Source: Azospirillum cavernae
Lineage (GTDB): Bacteria; Pseudomonadota; Alphaproteobacteria; Azospirillales; Azospirillaceae
Length of the DNA stretch: 64,000 bases
Assembly (NCBI RefSeq): GCF_003590795.1
Contig: NZ_QYUL01000001.1
Location: 1,691,001-1,755,000, forward strand
Reading direction: 5' to 3'
The translations under genes were made by a program, and so were the position numbers. Under the pieces are notes generated by a model. It saw nothing but the letters and a program-made list of their open reading frames with translations, ran no database searches and was not told where the DNA came from. Positions 45,940 to 54,286 of the stretch are shown in pieces. Position 1 is the first letter of the stretch. Every line of letters begins with the position of its first letter.

Positions 45940-47599
45940 GGGAGCGTTTCCCGAAGAGCGACATCAGCAGCAACCCGCAGCCGATCATCGCGATGTTGAC
46001 GGTGGAGAGCGCGGTCACGAGGTCCACGGCGCCCGATCCCCAGAGCGAGACCAGCAACGAGCCGATGACTTCGGTGCCGGGGCTGAGCAGATAAACGCCG
46101 GTGGAGTATTCGCGCATGAAGGTGATGAAAATCAGCAGCCAGCTTGAAATCAGGCCAACCTTGATGAGCGGCAGGGTGAGGTCGCGGCTGACCCGACCCG
46201 CCGAGGCGCCGACGACGCGGCCCGCCTCCTCCAACTCCGGCCCGATCTGCAACAGGGCGCCGCTGACCAGCCGCATGCCATAGGCCAGCCACACCAGCGT
46301 GTAGGCGACCCAGATGGCGACCATGGTCTGACGCATCGGCGACAGGAAGGGGGTGAACAGGAAGACCCAGAAGATCGCCAGACCCGCCACCAGACCCGGC
46401 ATGGCGCGCGGCAGCAGCACCAGATAATCCATCAACCGCGTCCAGCCCGATTGCCAGCGGTGCGCCGCCAGATTGAGCGCGGTGTAGACGCCGACCGACA
46501 GCGCGCCGCCGACCGACGCGATCAACAGAGTGTTGACGATGCCGCGCACCAGATTGGGGAAATGCGTCAGCTCGCGGAAATGGTCGAGCGTCAGGACTTC
46601 GCTCAGATGGACTCCCTCGCCCCAGCTCGACACGAAGGAGCGCAGAACCAGACCGCTGATCGGGATCACCACGGTGAAGGCCAGCCAACCGACGATCACC
46701 GCCACGGCGGGCCAACGCCAGAAACCGATCGTCACCGGGCGCTGCGCCGAGGCCTTGCCCTTGACCGAGACGTAGCGATTGGCCGTGCGCAGCAGGTAAC
46801 GCTGCATGGCGACCAGCGGCAGGGCGATGCAGATGATCGCCACGACGACCACGGCCATCAACTGGTAAGACGGCGTGCCCAGCTTGTTGGTCAGCTTGTA
46901 GAGATAGGTCGCCAACACCAGGATGCCTTCGGGATCGCCCAGCACCAGCGGCAGGCCGAACAGCTCAAAGCCCAGGAAGAACACGAGCACGGCGGCGTAG
47001 AGGATGTTCGGCGTCACCATCGGCAGGCTGACGGTCAGGGCGACGCGCAGCGGCCCGGCTCCGGTCATCCGCGCCGCCTCCTCCACATCCGACCCCAGAC
47101 TGCGCAGCGCCGAGGAGGTGTAGAGGAAGACGTGCGGAACGTGCGTCAACCCGGCGATGACGATCAACGTCCATTTGGAATAGAGATACCAGGGGACGAA
47201 GCCCAGCCAGCCCTTGACCCACAGCGAGACGAATCCCGCCGGGCCGAGGCTGACGACGAAGCCGAAGGCAAGCACGACCGACGACACGAACATCGGCACC
47301 AGGATCACCGGCTCGATCCAGCGGCGGCCCGGCAGATCGGTGCGCGTCATCAAAAAGGCCAGAATGGCCCCGACCGGCACGGCGATGGCGGTCATGCCAA
47401 AGGCGATGACGACCGAATTGGAGAGGGCTTCGTAAAAGTCCTCATCGTCCAGAACGAATTCATAGGCCGAAAAGGTGAAGGCGGTTTTCGGCTGGAAGAA
47501 CGGCCCGTCCAGAAAGCTCTGGTAAACAACCAGCCCGATGGGGGCCAGCACGGCGATCGCCATGGCGACGATGACCGCGATGCGCGTGGCGCGGTTCAT
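45932..47599 (-). CDS. ABC transporter permease, fused double type (FbpB-like)
   Basis: A 555-residue protein with about 12 hydrophobic segments in two homologous halves, each with a permease signature (around EEAARMTGAGPLRVALTVSLP and EEAGRVVGASAGRVSRDLTLP). This fusion is typical of the ferric-iron and related importers. The ATG at 47599 has AAGGAA upstream; a longer frame reads into a palindromic repeat. The binding protein gene is about 200 bases upstream, with a family 3 repeat in the gap. Confidence 0.93.
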   Translation of the reverse strand: MNRATRIAVIVAMAIAVLAPIGLVVYQSFLDGPFFQPKTAFTFSAYEFVLDDEDFYEALSNSVVIAFGMTAIAVPVGAILAFLMTRTDLPGRRWIEPVILVPMFVSSVVLAFGFVVSLGPAGFVSLWVKGWLGFVPWYLYSKWTLIVIAGLTHVPHVFLYTSSALRSLGSDVEEAARMTGAGPLRVALTVSLPMVTPNILYAAVLVFFLGFELFGLPLVLGDPEGILVLATYLYKLTNKLGTPSYQLMAVVVVAIICIALPLVAMQRYLLRTANRYVSVKGKASAQRPVTIGFWRWPAVAVIVGWLAFTVVIPISGLVLRSFVSSWGEGVHLSEVLTLDHFRELTHFPNLVRGIVNTLLIASVGGALSVGVYTALNLAAHRWQSGWTRLMDYLVLLPRAMPGLVAGLAIFWVFLFTPFLSPMRQTMVAIWVAYTLVWLAYGMRLVSGALLQIGPELEEAGRVVGASAGRVSRDLTLPLIKVGLISSWLLIFITFMREYSTGVYLLSPGTEVIGSLLVSLWGSGAVDLVTALSTVNIAMIGCGLLLMSLFGKRSHG

Positions 47600-47631
47600 G
47601 GGGGATTTCCTTAGAGTCTGGGCGCCGAGAG

Positions 47632-47786
47632 GCCCTCTCCCGTCTCGGGAGAGGGAGGGGGCCCATGCGCGGCATGGGGAGGGTGAGGGGTGAGCCAAGG
47701 ATCAACGGTCTTCCGACCAATCACCCCTCACCCTTCCCGTCGCGTCGCGGCGGGTCCCTTCCCTCTCCCGGAGCGGGAGAGGGCGC
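47632..47786. repeat. Long composite palindromic repeat, family 3
   Basis: Same layout and much identical sequence to the element at 40589-40743, including GGGGAGGGTGAGGGGTG and CACCCCTCACCCTTCCC. It lies between the binding-protein gene and the permease gene, where it may lower or separate expression of the two. Confidence 0.85.
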
Positions 47787-47798
47787 GGTGGGGCAATC

Positions 47799-48902
47799 TC
47801 ACTTCCCTTGCAGGGACTTCTGCCAATCCTTCAGGAACTTCAGGCGCTTGACCTGATCCAGATAGGTCAACAGCTCCGGCCCGACATGGATCGGGCGCAG
47901 CATGGCTTCCGGCATGTCGGCGGTCGGGTTGATGTGGGCCAGATCGGTGCGGATCGACCCCATGTAGCGCGCGACCATCGCCTCCTGCCCCGGCTTGGAC
48001 AGCAGATAATCCAAGAACAGCTTGGCGGCGTTCGGGTGCTTGGCGGCCTTGGGGATGAAGGCGATGCGCGACATGATGATGGTGTAGTCGCTGGGCAGGA
48101 CCACGCCGATGGAGGCCGGATCCTTCTTCTGCCGCTCCAGCACATAGGAGCCGATCATGTTGTAGCCGATGGTGTGCTCGCCCGAGGTCAGACGCTCGAT
48201 CATCGCGCCGGAGGAGGTGTAGAGCTTCACGCCGGTCTGGCCCATCGCCTTGACCAGATCCCAGGTGCTCTTGCTCGCCTGCGCGTCCTGGGTGATGTAG
48301 AGGAAACCGACGCCGCTGCGCTCCGGATCATAAGACGTGACCTTGCCCTTGAAGGCGTCGGCCTTGTCGGTCAGCAGCTTGGTGAGGTCGGCGTGGGTCT
48401 TCGGCACGTCGGCTTCGGCGACCAAGCGCTTGTTGTAGGCGAAAACGATGGGTTCGGCGGTGGTGCCGTAGGCCTCGTTCTTCCAGTTGGCCCAAGCGGG
48501 CAGCGTCTTGACCTCCGGCGAGGCGTAGGGCTGGGCGTAGCCGTCATTCACCAGCTTGATCTGGAGATCCATCGCCGAGGACCACATCAGATCGGCGGTG
48601 CCGCTGTTGGCGGCGGCCTCGCTGATGAAGCGGTTGTACATCTCGGTCGAATTCTGGTCGGCGTATTCCAGCTTGATCTTGGGATAGAGCGCCTCGAATC
48701 CCTTCAGCAGCTCTGACACGGCGGCGGCGTCGGTCGCCGAATAGATGCTGAGCGCGCCTTCCTGATTGGCCGCCTCAATGATCTTGGCGTAGGCGGGATC
48801 GTATCCGGCGGGAACGCTCTGCGCCTGCACGGCGGCGGCGGTCAGCAGCGGGCTGGCGATGGTCAGGGCGGTGGCGACCAGAAGGGCGAACTTGCGGCTC
48901 AT
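47799..48902 (-). CDS. Periplasmic substrate-binding protein of the ABC importer
   Basis: A 367-residue protein with a signal peptide (cleavage near VQAQS, residue 28) and the fold of family 1 iron/phosphonate/spermidine binding proteins (EGALSIYSATDAAAVSELLKG, and HPNAAKLFLDYLLSKPGQEA near the C-terminus). I did not see the pair of adjacent tyrosines that bind Fe3+ in FbpA, so another anion or organic phosphate is possible. GGAGAGG precedes the ATG. It is divergent from a two-component system likely to control it. Confidence 0.88.
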   Translation of the reverse strand: MSRKFALLVATALTIASPLLTAAAVQAQSVPAGYDPAYAKIIEAANQEGALSIYSATDAAAVSELLKGFEALYPKIKLEYADQNSTEMYNRFISEAAANSGTADLMWSSAMDLQIKLVNDGYAQPYASPEVKTLPAWANWKNEAYGTTAEPIVFAYNKRLVAEADVPKTHADLTKLLTDKADAFKGKVTSYDPERSGVGFLYITQDAQASKSTWDLVKAMGQTGVKLYTSSGAMIERLTSGEHTIGYNMIGSYVLERQKKDPASIGVVLPSDYTIIMSRIAFIPKAAKHPNAAKLFLDYLLSKPGQEAMVARYMGSIRTDLAHINPTADMPEAMLRPIHVGPELLTYLDQVKRLKFLKDWQKSLQGK

Positions 48903-49021
48903 CTCTTTTTCCTCTCCACGAACGCTTCGTTGTCCGGCGCGCGGGCGGCCCCTGTGACCGGGGCGATTGTTCCGTTGCGGGCGGGGTTGGTTGGACTTAC
49001 AAGCGACTATAGGCGGTCAAC

Positions 49022-49039
49022 CTGTCGCCAATCTGTCGC
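49022..49039. promoter_or_regulatory. Direct repeat CTGTCGC-N4-CTGTCGC, possible response-regulator site
   Basis: Two identical seven-base units with an 11-base period, the spacing typical of OmpR/PhoB-family binding sites. It lies between the divergent binding-protein gene and the response-regulator gene. Confidence 0.45.
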
Positions 49040-49132
49040 GGGTAAAAATTGTTTGGCGAACGGATGACCCGGCACAAAAACCGGGCGCAAAAACCGGGAC
49101 GCGCAATAAGGGGGGGGGAGGCTCGCCGCAGC

Positions 49133-49801
49133 ATGAGAATCCTGATTGTCGAGGACGACGCGGCGCTGGCGCGCGGGTTGGTCGGCTCGCTGAAGCTGGC
49201 CGGTTACGCGGTGGATCATGAGGCCTCCGGCGAAGAGGCGGTGCGTTCGGAACAGAGCGAACCCTATGGGCTGGTCATTCTGGATCTCGGCCTGCCCGAT
49301 TTGTCGGGGTTCGAGGTGCTGAGCCGCATCCGGCGGCGCGGCTCCACCGTGCCGGTGATGATCCTGACCGCGCGCGAGGCGGTGGCCGACCGGGTGAAGG
49401 GGCTGGATCTCGGCGCCGACGATTATCTGCTGAAACCCTTTGAACCCGCCGAGTTCGAGGCCCGCGTCCGCGCCCTGATGCGCCGGGGCCAGGGATTACC
49501 GACGCCGGAGCTGGTCTGCGGCGGCCTGCGCTACGACCGCTCGACCGCCAGCGCGTCGGTGAACGGGCGGGCGCTCGATCTGCGCAAGCGGGAGTTGGCG
49601 GTTCTGGAAGGGCTGATAATCCGCGCCGGGAAGGTGGTGCCAAAGGATCGGCTGTCCGGCGAGGTGTTCGGCTTTGACGAGCCGGTGGCCCCCAACGCCA
49701 TCGAGCTGTATGTCGCCCGCTTGCGCAAAAAGCTGGAACCGGACGGCCCGCAAATCCGCACGATTCGCGGTCTGGGCTATCTGATGGAAATCCCTGGATG
49801 A
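49133..49801 (+). CDS. OmpR-family response regulator (TctD-like)
   Basis: A 222-residue regulator: receiver domain with phospho-acceptor Asp51 (VILDLGLPDLSG), Thr/Ala switch (LTARE) and Lys101 (LLKPFEP), then a winged-helix DNA-binding domain (TIRGLGYLME at the end). GGGGGGGGAGG precedes the ATG at 49133. The stop overlaps the kinase start by four bases. It is divergent from the importer genes and probably controls them and itself. Confidence 0.95.
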   Translation: MRILIVEDDAALARGLVGSLKLAGYAVDHEASGEEAVRSEQSEPYGLVILDLGLPDLSGFEVLSRIRRRGSTVPVMILTAREAVADRVKGLDLGADDYLLKPFEPAEFEARVRALMRRGQGLPTPELVCGGLRYDRSTASASVNGRALDLRKRELAVLEGLIIRAGKVVPKDRLSGEVFGFDEPVAPNAIELYVARLRKKLEPDGPQIRTIRGLGYLMEIPG

Positions 49802-51234
49802 GCGACCCGACCAGCCGGGAGCGCCGCGCGCCCTCGCTGCGCCGCCGCCTGCTGACCCGGCTGTTGGCGCCGCTGGTGGCGCTGGCGGTCGGCTTGGGGG
49901 TGGGCGGGGCGGCGTTGATCCATGGCTTCGTCCAATCCACCCACGACCGGGTGCTCGCCGGATCGGTGCTGGCCATCGCCGAGCGGTTGGCGGTGGGCGA
50001 CGACGACGGCGCGGTGACGGTGGATCTGCCGGCGGTCGCCTTCGGCATGTTGGAGAGTCAGGCGCGCGACAACATCTATTACAACGTCGCCCATCGCGGC
50101 GGCATCGTCACCGGCTATCTCGATTTGCCGACGCTGGACCCCGACGCCCTGCCCTTGAGCGTCACCCAATTCCGCGACGACCAGTATCACGGCCATCCGG
50201 TGCGCATCGCCGCCCAAGCCCGGCGGCTCTACGGCGAAAGCCAGCCGGTTCTGGTGCAGGTGGCGGAAACCACCGAAGGCCGCCGGGCGCTGGAAATCAA
50301 TCTGCTGCTGTGGCTGACCCTGCTGGAGCTGGCCCTGGTCGGCGGCAGCGGCCTGTTGGTGTGGGGCGCGGTCGGTCGGGGCTTGGCCCCGCTGTTGCGG
50401 CTGCGCCGGGTGATCGACGCGCGGTCGGCCAGCGGCGCCATGGCGCTGGTTCCCCTGCCGCTGGCCGTCGTCCCGCGTGAGGCGCTGCCGCTGGTGGTCG
50501 CCATCAACGGGCTGTTGGAGCGGCTTGACCAATCCATCGGCGCGATGCGCCGCTTCACCGCCGACGCCTCCCACCAATTGCGCACGCCGCTGGCCGTGCT
50601 GCGCACCCATCTGGCGCTCGTCCGCCGCCATGGCTCCGACACGCCGGAGGGGCGCGCGGCGCTGGACGACGTGGACGGCGCGGTGCGGCGGTTGGAGCGG
50701 CTGTTGACGCAGCTTCTGGCCCTCGCCCGCGCCGACGAGGACAGCCCGATTCCCGCCCCCGCCGAAGCGACCCATCTGGCGCAAACGGCGGCGGAAATCA
50801 CCGCCGAACAGGTGCCCGCCGCGCTGGCCAACGGCGTGGAGGTGCTGTTCGACGCCGCGCCCGACAGCGACGCCCTGCGGGTTCAGGGCAACCCGGTGCT
50901 GGTGGGGGAATTGCTGGCCAACCTGATCGACAACGCCATCCGCTACAACCGGCCCGGCGGGTCGGTGACGGTGCGGGTGTCCGGCCCCGCCGACGGGCCG
51001 CGTCTGGAGGTGGAGGACGACGGCCCCGGCATTCCCGCCGAGCAACGCGACCGCGTGTTCGAGCGCTTCTTCCGCCTGCCGCAAACGGCGGACACGGCGC
51101 GGAGCGGCAGCGGGCTGGGTCTGGCGATTGTTCGGGCGCTGGCCGACCGTCTGGGGGCCGAGATCGCCTTGCAAGACCGGGCGAATGGCGGGCCGGGCCT
51201 GCGGGTGGTGGTCACGTTCCGCGCGGCGGTGTGA
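49798..51234 (+). CDS. Sensor histidine kinase (TctE-like, 2CSK_N sensor)
   Basis: A 478-residue membrane kinase: TM1 at about 22-43, a periplasmic sensor at about 45-165 of the 2CSK_N type (ESQARDNIYYNVAHRGGIVTGY is characteristic), TM2 at about 168-192, HisKA with His259 (DASHQLRTPLAVLRT) and HATPase (NLIDNAIRYN, DDGPGIP, GSGLGLAIV). Relatives sense tricarboxylates or related anions and control their uptake. Together with the regulator and the divergent importer it forms a sense-and-import unit. Confidence 0.95.
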   Translation: MSDPTSRERRAPSLRRRLLTRLLAPLVALAVGLGVGGAALIHGFVQSTHDRVLAGSVLAIAERLAVGDDDGAVTVDLPAVAFGMLESQARDNIYYNVAHRGGIVTGYLDLPTLDPDALPLSVTQFRDDQYHGHPVRIAAQARRLYGESQPVLVQVAETTEGRRALEINLLLWLTLLELALVGGSGLLVWGAVGRGLAPLLRLRRVIDARSASGAMALVPLPLAVVPREALPLVVAINGLLERLDQSIGAMRRFTADASHQLRTPLAVLRTHLALVRRHGSDTPEGRAALDDVDGAVRRLERLLTQLLALARADEDSPIPAPAEATHLAQTAAEITAEQVPAALANGVEVLFDAAPDSDALRVQGNPVLVGELLANLIDNAIRYNRPGGSVTVRVSGPADGPRLEVEDDGPGIPAEQRDRVFERFFRLPQTADTARSGSGLGLAIVRALADRLGAEIALQDRANGGPGLRVVVTFRAAV

Positions 51235-51270
51235 GCGGCGGCGGTCACGCGGAAGCGTCGCTTACGGTCT

Positions 51271-51383
51271 TGCCCCCTCCCCGGCCCTCCCCCGCTTTGC
51301 AGCGGGAGAGGGGGCCAGGAACCTTGCCAAAGCGCGGCGTGGTTCCCTCTCCCGCTCAAGCGGGGGAGGGTTAGGGAGGGGGA
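51271..51383. repeat. Paired palindromic repeat, family 1, overlapping the end of ackA
   Basis: Left CCCCCTCCCCGGCCCTCCCC and right GGGGGAGGGTTAGGGAGGGG inverted copies. The TTA in the right copy (51371-51373) is the ackA stop codon on the minus strand. It also lies after the stop of the sensor kinase gene, so it may end both transcripts. Confidence 0.85.
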
Positions 51384-52573
51384 AAAGCGTTGCCAGCCAG
51401 CGCGTTGCGGGTGTGCAGCGCGATCATCCGTTCCTCGTCGGTCGGGATGACGTAGACCGGGATGCGGCTGTCGGGGGTGGAGATCAGCGTCGCGTTGGCG
51501 GCGTTCGCCGCCTCGTCGATGCGCACGCCCAGCCACGCCAGCTTGTCGCCGACCCGCGTCCGCACGGGGGACGAGCGTTCACCGATGCCCGCCGTGAAGA
51601 CCAGCGCGTCGATTCCACCCATTGAGGAGGCCAGCGCGCCGGTTTCCTTGGCGATGCGGAAGCAAAACAGCTCCACGGCCTCTTCCGCGTGGGGATCGGC
51701 GCTGTCCAGCAGAACGCGCATGTCGTTCGACACGCCCGACACGCCCAGCAGGCCCGACTTGTTGTAGAGCAGCTTTTCCAGGGCGCCGGCGTCCATGCCC
51801 TTCTGACGCATCAGATAGATCAGAACGCCGGGGTCGATGTTGCCGCAACGGGTGCCCATCGGCAGGCCGTCCAGCGCGGTGAAGCCCATCGTGCTGTCCA
51901 TGCTGCGCCCGCCATGGATGGCGCACATGCTGGCGCCGCTGCCCAGATGGGCGACGACGACGCGGGAATCGCCCAGTTCCGGCGCGATTTCCGGCAAGCG
52001 CCGGGCGATGTACTCATAGCTCAGGCCGTGGAAGCCATAGCGGCGCACGCCCTCGTCCATCAGCTCGCGCGGGATGGCGAACATGCCCGCCTGCCAGGGC
52101 TGGCCCCGGTGGAACGCGGTGTCGAAGCAAGCGACCTGCGGCAAGTCCGGGTGCGATTCGGCGAGCGCCCGGATGGCGGCGAGGTTGTGCGGCTGGTGCA
52201 GCGGGGCCAGCGGCACCAACCCCTCCAAGGCGTCGAGCACCGCCGGGGTCAACAGCACCGGAGCCGAATACAGCAAGCCGCCATGCACGACGCGGTGGCC
52301 GGCGGCGACCAACGTCGCCCCCTCCAACCGCTCCGTGATCCAATCCAGCAGAAAGCTCAACAGGGATTTGCGGTCGGTCGGCTCGCCGAAGGCCCAACTT
52401 TTGGAGGCCAGCGGCCGACGCTGGGCGTCCTTGGCCTCGAACACCGGCTCGGTGCCGATGCCGGAGATCTGGCCGGTGATGATCATCGCCGGATCGCCCT
52501 GCCCGCTGTCGCGGAAGACCGAGAATTTCGAGCTGGAGGAGCCAGCGTTGATGACAAGAATCGCCTTCGGCAT
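51371..52573 (-). CDS. ackA: Acetate kinase
   Basis: A 400-residue kinase that makes acetyl phosphate from acetate and ATP or the reverse. ASKHA-family motifs are present: VINAGSSSSKFSVF, GHRVVHGG, FDTAFHRGQP and AHLGSGASMCAI. The last residues (NAFPPP) and the stop codon come from a palindromic repeat, so the natural C-terminus has been altered by a few residues. AAGGAGGGG precedes the ATG. It follows the phosphotransacetylase gene by 12 bases, giving a classic pta-ackA unit. Confidence 0.96.
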   Translation of the reverse strand: MPKAILVINAGSSSSKFSVFRDSGQGDPAMIITGQISGIGTEPVFEAKDAQRRPLASKSWAFGEPTDRKSLLSFLLDWITERLEGATLVAAGHRVVHGGLLYSAPVLLTPAVLDALEGLVPLAPLHQPHNLAAIRALAESHPDLPQVACFDTAFHRGQPWQAGMFAIPRELMDEGVRRYGFHGLSYEYIARRLPEIAPELGDSRVVVAHLGSGASMCAIHGGRSMDSTMGFTALDGLPMGTRCGNIDPGVLIYLMRQKGMDAGALEKLLYNKSGLLGVSGVSNDMRVLLDSADPHAEEAVELFCFRIAKETGALASSMGGIDALVFTAGIGERSSPVRTRVGDKLAWLGVRIDEAANAANATLISTPDSRIPVYVIPTDEERMIALHTRNALAGNAFPPP

Positions 52574-52585
52574 CGCGTCCCCTCC

Positions 52586-54055
52586 TTATTCCGCCGCCAG
52601 CGCGGCGGTGGCCCGGCGCGAGGCCGCCACCAGAACCGCGACCGCGCAGGACGCCAGACGGGTCCGCACATTGTCGGCCCGGCTGGTCAGGATGATCGGC
52701 ACGCGCGCGCCCAGCACGATGCCCGCCGCGTCAGCGTGGGCCAGGAACGACAACTGCTTGGCCAGCATGTTGCCCGCTTCCAGATCGGGAACCAGCAGGA
52801 TGTCGGCCTTGCCCGACACGTCCGAGGTGATGCCCTTGGTGATCGCCGCCTCGCGGCTGATGGCGTTGTCGAAGGCCAGCGGGCCGTCGAGGATGCCGCC
52901 CTTGATCTGGCCCCGGTCGGCCATCTTGCACAGCGCCGCCGCTTCGATGGTCGAAGCGATCTTGGGATTGACGGTTTCCACCGCCGACAGGATGGCGACG
53001 CGCGGCACCGGAACGCCCAGAACAATGGCCAGATCAATGGCGTTCTGGACGATGTGAACCTTGTCTTCCAGCGTCGGATAAATGTTGATCGCCGCGTCGG
53101 TGATGAGCAGCGGACGCGGATAGGTTGGGACGTTCATCACGAACACATGGCTCAACCGCCGCCCGGTGCGCAGGCCGGTTTCCTTGCGGACCACCTCGCC
53201 CATCAGCTCGTCGGTGTGCAGGGAGCCTTTCATCACCGCTTCGCATTCGCCGGTGCGGGCCAGCCGAACGCCGGTTTCCGCCGACGCGTGGCTGTGCGGG
53301 ACGTCAATGATGCGGTAACGGGAAATGTCCAACCCGTTGGCCAACGCCACCGAACGGATCTTCGACTCCGGCCCGACCAGAACCGGGTCGATCAAACCGG
53401 CTTCCGCCGCCTCGACCGCGCCGCGCAGCGAGCTTTCATCGCACGGGTGCACCACGGCGGTCGGGACCGGCGGCAGCTCCTCGCACTTCTTCAGCATCAG
53501 CTCATGACCATCGTGGCGGATGACCTGAACTTGCGGCAGTTCGGCGGCGGCGCGGCACACCTTCTCGGTGGGCGCGATCACCTCGGCGACGCCGGTCACG
53601 ACGGGCTTGCCGTCCTGGTTGGCGGCGAGGCAGTCGAACACCACCGTCTTGCGCCCGCTGTCCTTGGATTTGGCGGTGACGGTCACGGAAATGACGTCGC
53701 CCAGCATCACCGGGCGATGAAACTTCAAATCCTGGCCGAGATAGACCGTTCCCGGCCCCGGCAGCAGCGTGCCGAGCACGGCGGAGATCAGGGACGCCGA
53801 CCACATGCCATGGCCGACCACCCGCCCGTCCGCCGCATACCCCTCGTCGATGTGCGACGGGTTGAGGTCGCCGGACACCGTGGCGAACAGCTCGATGTCG
53901 GACATGGTCAGGCGCCGCGACAGGCTGGCCTGCTGGCCGACGTGGATTTCCTCGAACGTGACGTTTTCGATCATGGTGCTGCCGTTGTTGCCGTTCTGCT
54001 CGATGCCGCTGCGGCCATAGAGATCGGTCGCGAGGTCGGCGGGGGCGGTGTCCAT
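52586..54055 (-). CDS. Bifunctional enoyl-CoA hydratase (MaoC) / phosphate acetyltransferase
   Basis: A 489-residue fusion. Residues about 30-165 form a MaoC-like hotdog domain (FATVSGDLNPSHIDEGYA has the Asp/His pair of R-specific hydratases). Residues about 185-480 form a phosphate acetyl/butyryl transferase domain (SLHTDELMGEVV, ITDAAINIYPTLEDKVHI). It converts acyl-CoA to acyl phosphate for the kinase next door; the hydratase part may act on crotonyl-CoA and so link to polyhydroxybutyrate. AGGAG lies before the ATG. It is known as a fused form in several proteobacteria. Confidence 0.94.
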   Translation of the reverse strand: MDTAPADLATDLYGRSGIEQNGNNGSTMIENVTFEEIHVGQQASLSRRLTMSDIELFATVSGDLNPSHIDEGYAADGRVVGHGMWSASLISAVLGTLLPGPGTVYLGQDLKFHRPVMLGDVISVTVTAKSKDSGRKTVVFDCLAANQDGKPVVTGVAEVIAPTEKVCRAAAELPQVQVIRHDGHELMLKKCEELPPVPTAVVHPCDESSLRGAVEAAEAGLIDPVLVGPESKIRSVALANGLDISRYRIIDVPHSHASAETGVRLARTGECEAVMKGSLHTDELMGEVVRKETGLRTGRRLSHVFVMNVPTYPRPLLITDAAINIYPTLEDKVHIVQNAIDLAIVLGVPVPRVAILSAVETVNPKIASTIEAAALCKMADRGQIKGGILDGPLAFDNAISREAAITKGITSDVSGKADILLVPDLEAGNMLAKQLSFLAHADAAGIVLGARVPIILTSRADNVRTRLASCAVAVLVAASRRATAALAAE

Positions 54056-54286
54056 CTCAAACTCCTAAAAGGATCGCGACCGTGTGTTGGCCGTATCCTC
54101 CCGATCCCGGTTCCTGGTTTGGCCGAGACCCTCATTCTTGGATTCCGGAAAGCCGGAACCGGCAGCGTCCGAAGACTGGCGCTGATCGCAAAGCGGCGCT
54201 TGGCGACGCGCCACAGATACCGCACCGCACACCACCGCCCAATGACCTATGTCAATAGAGATGACTAAGCTCTTGTTACGAAACGG
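54056..54286. other. Gap between the GT61 gene and the MaoC-PTA gene
   Basis: 231 bases, containing the AGGAG site of the phosphotransacetylase gene and presumably its promoter. Bases 54240-54290 are AT-rich. I see no other feature. Confidence 0.5.

Noticed and set aside
51689..54268. Long open frame opposite ackA and the MaoC-PTA gene
   Set aside because: Shadow of the well-supported minus-strand genes.
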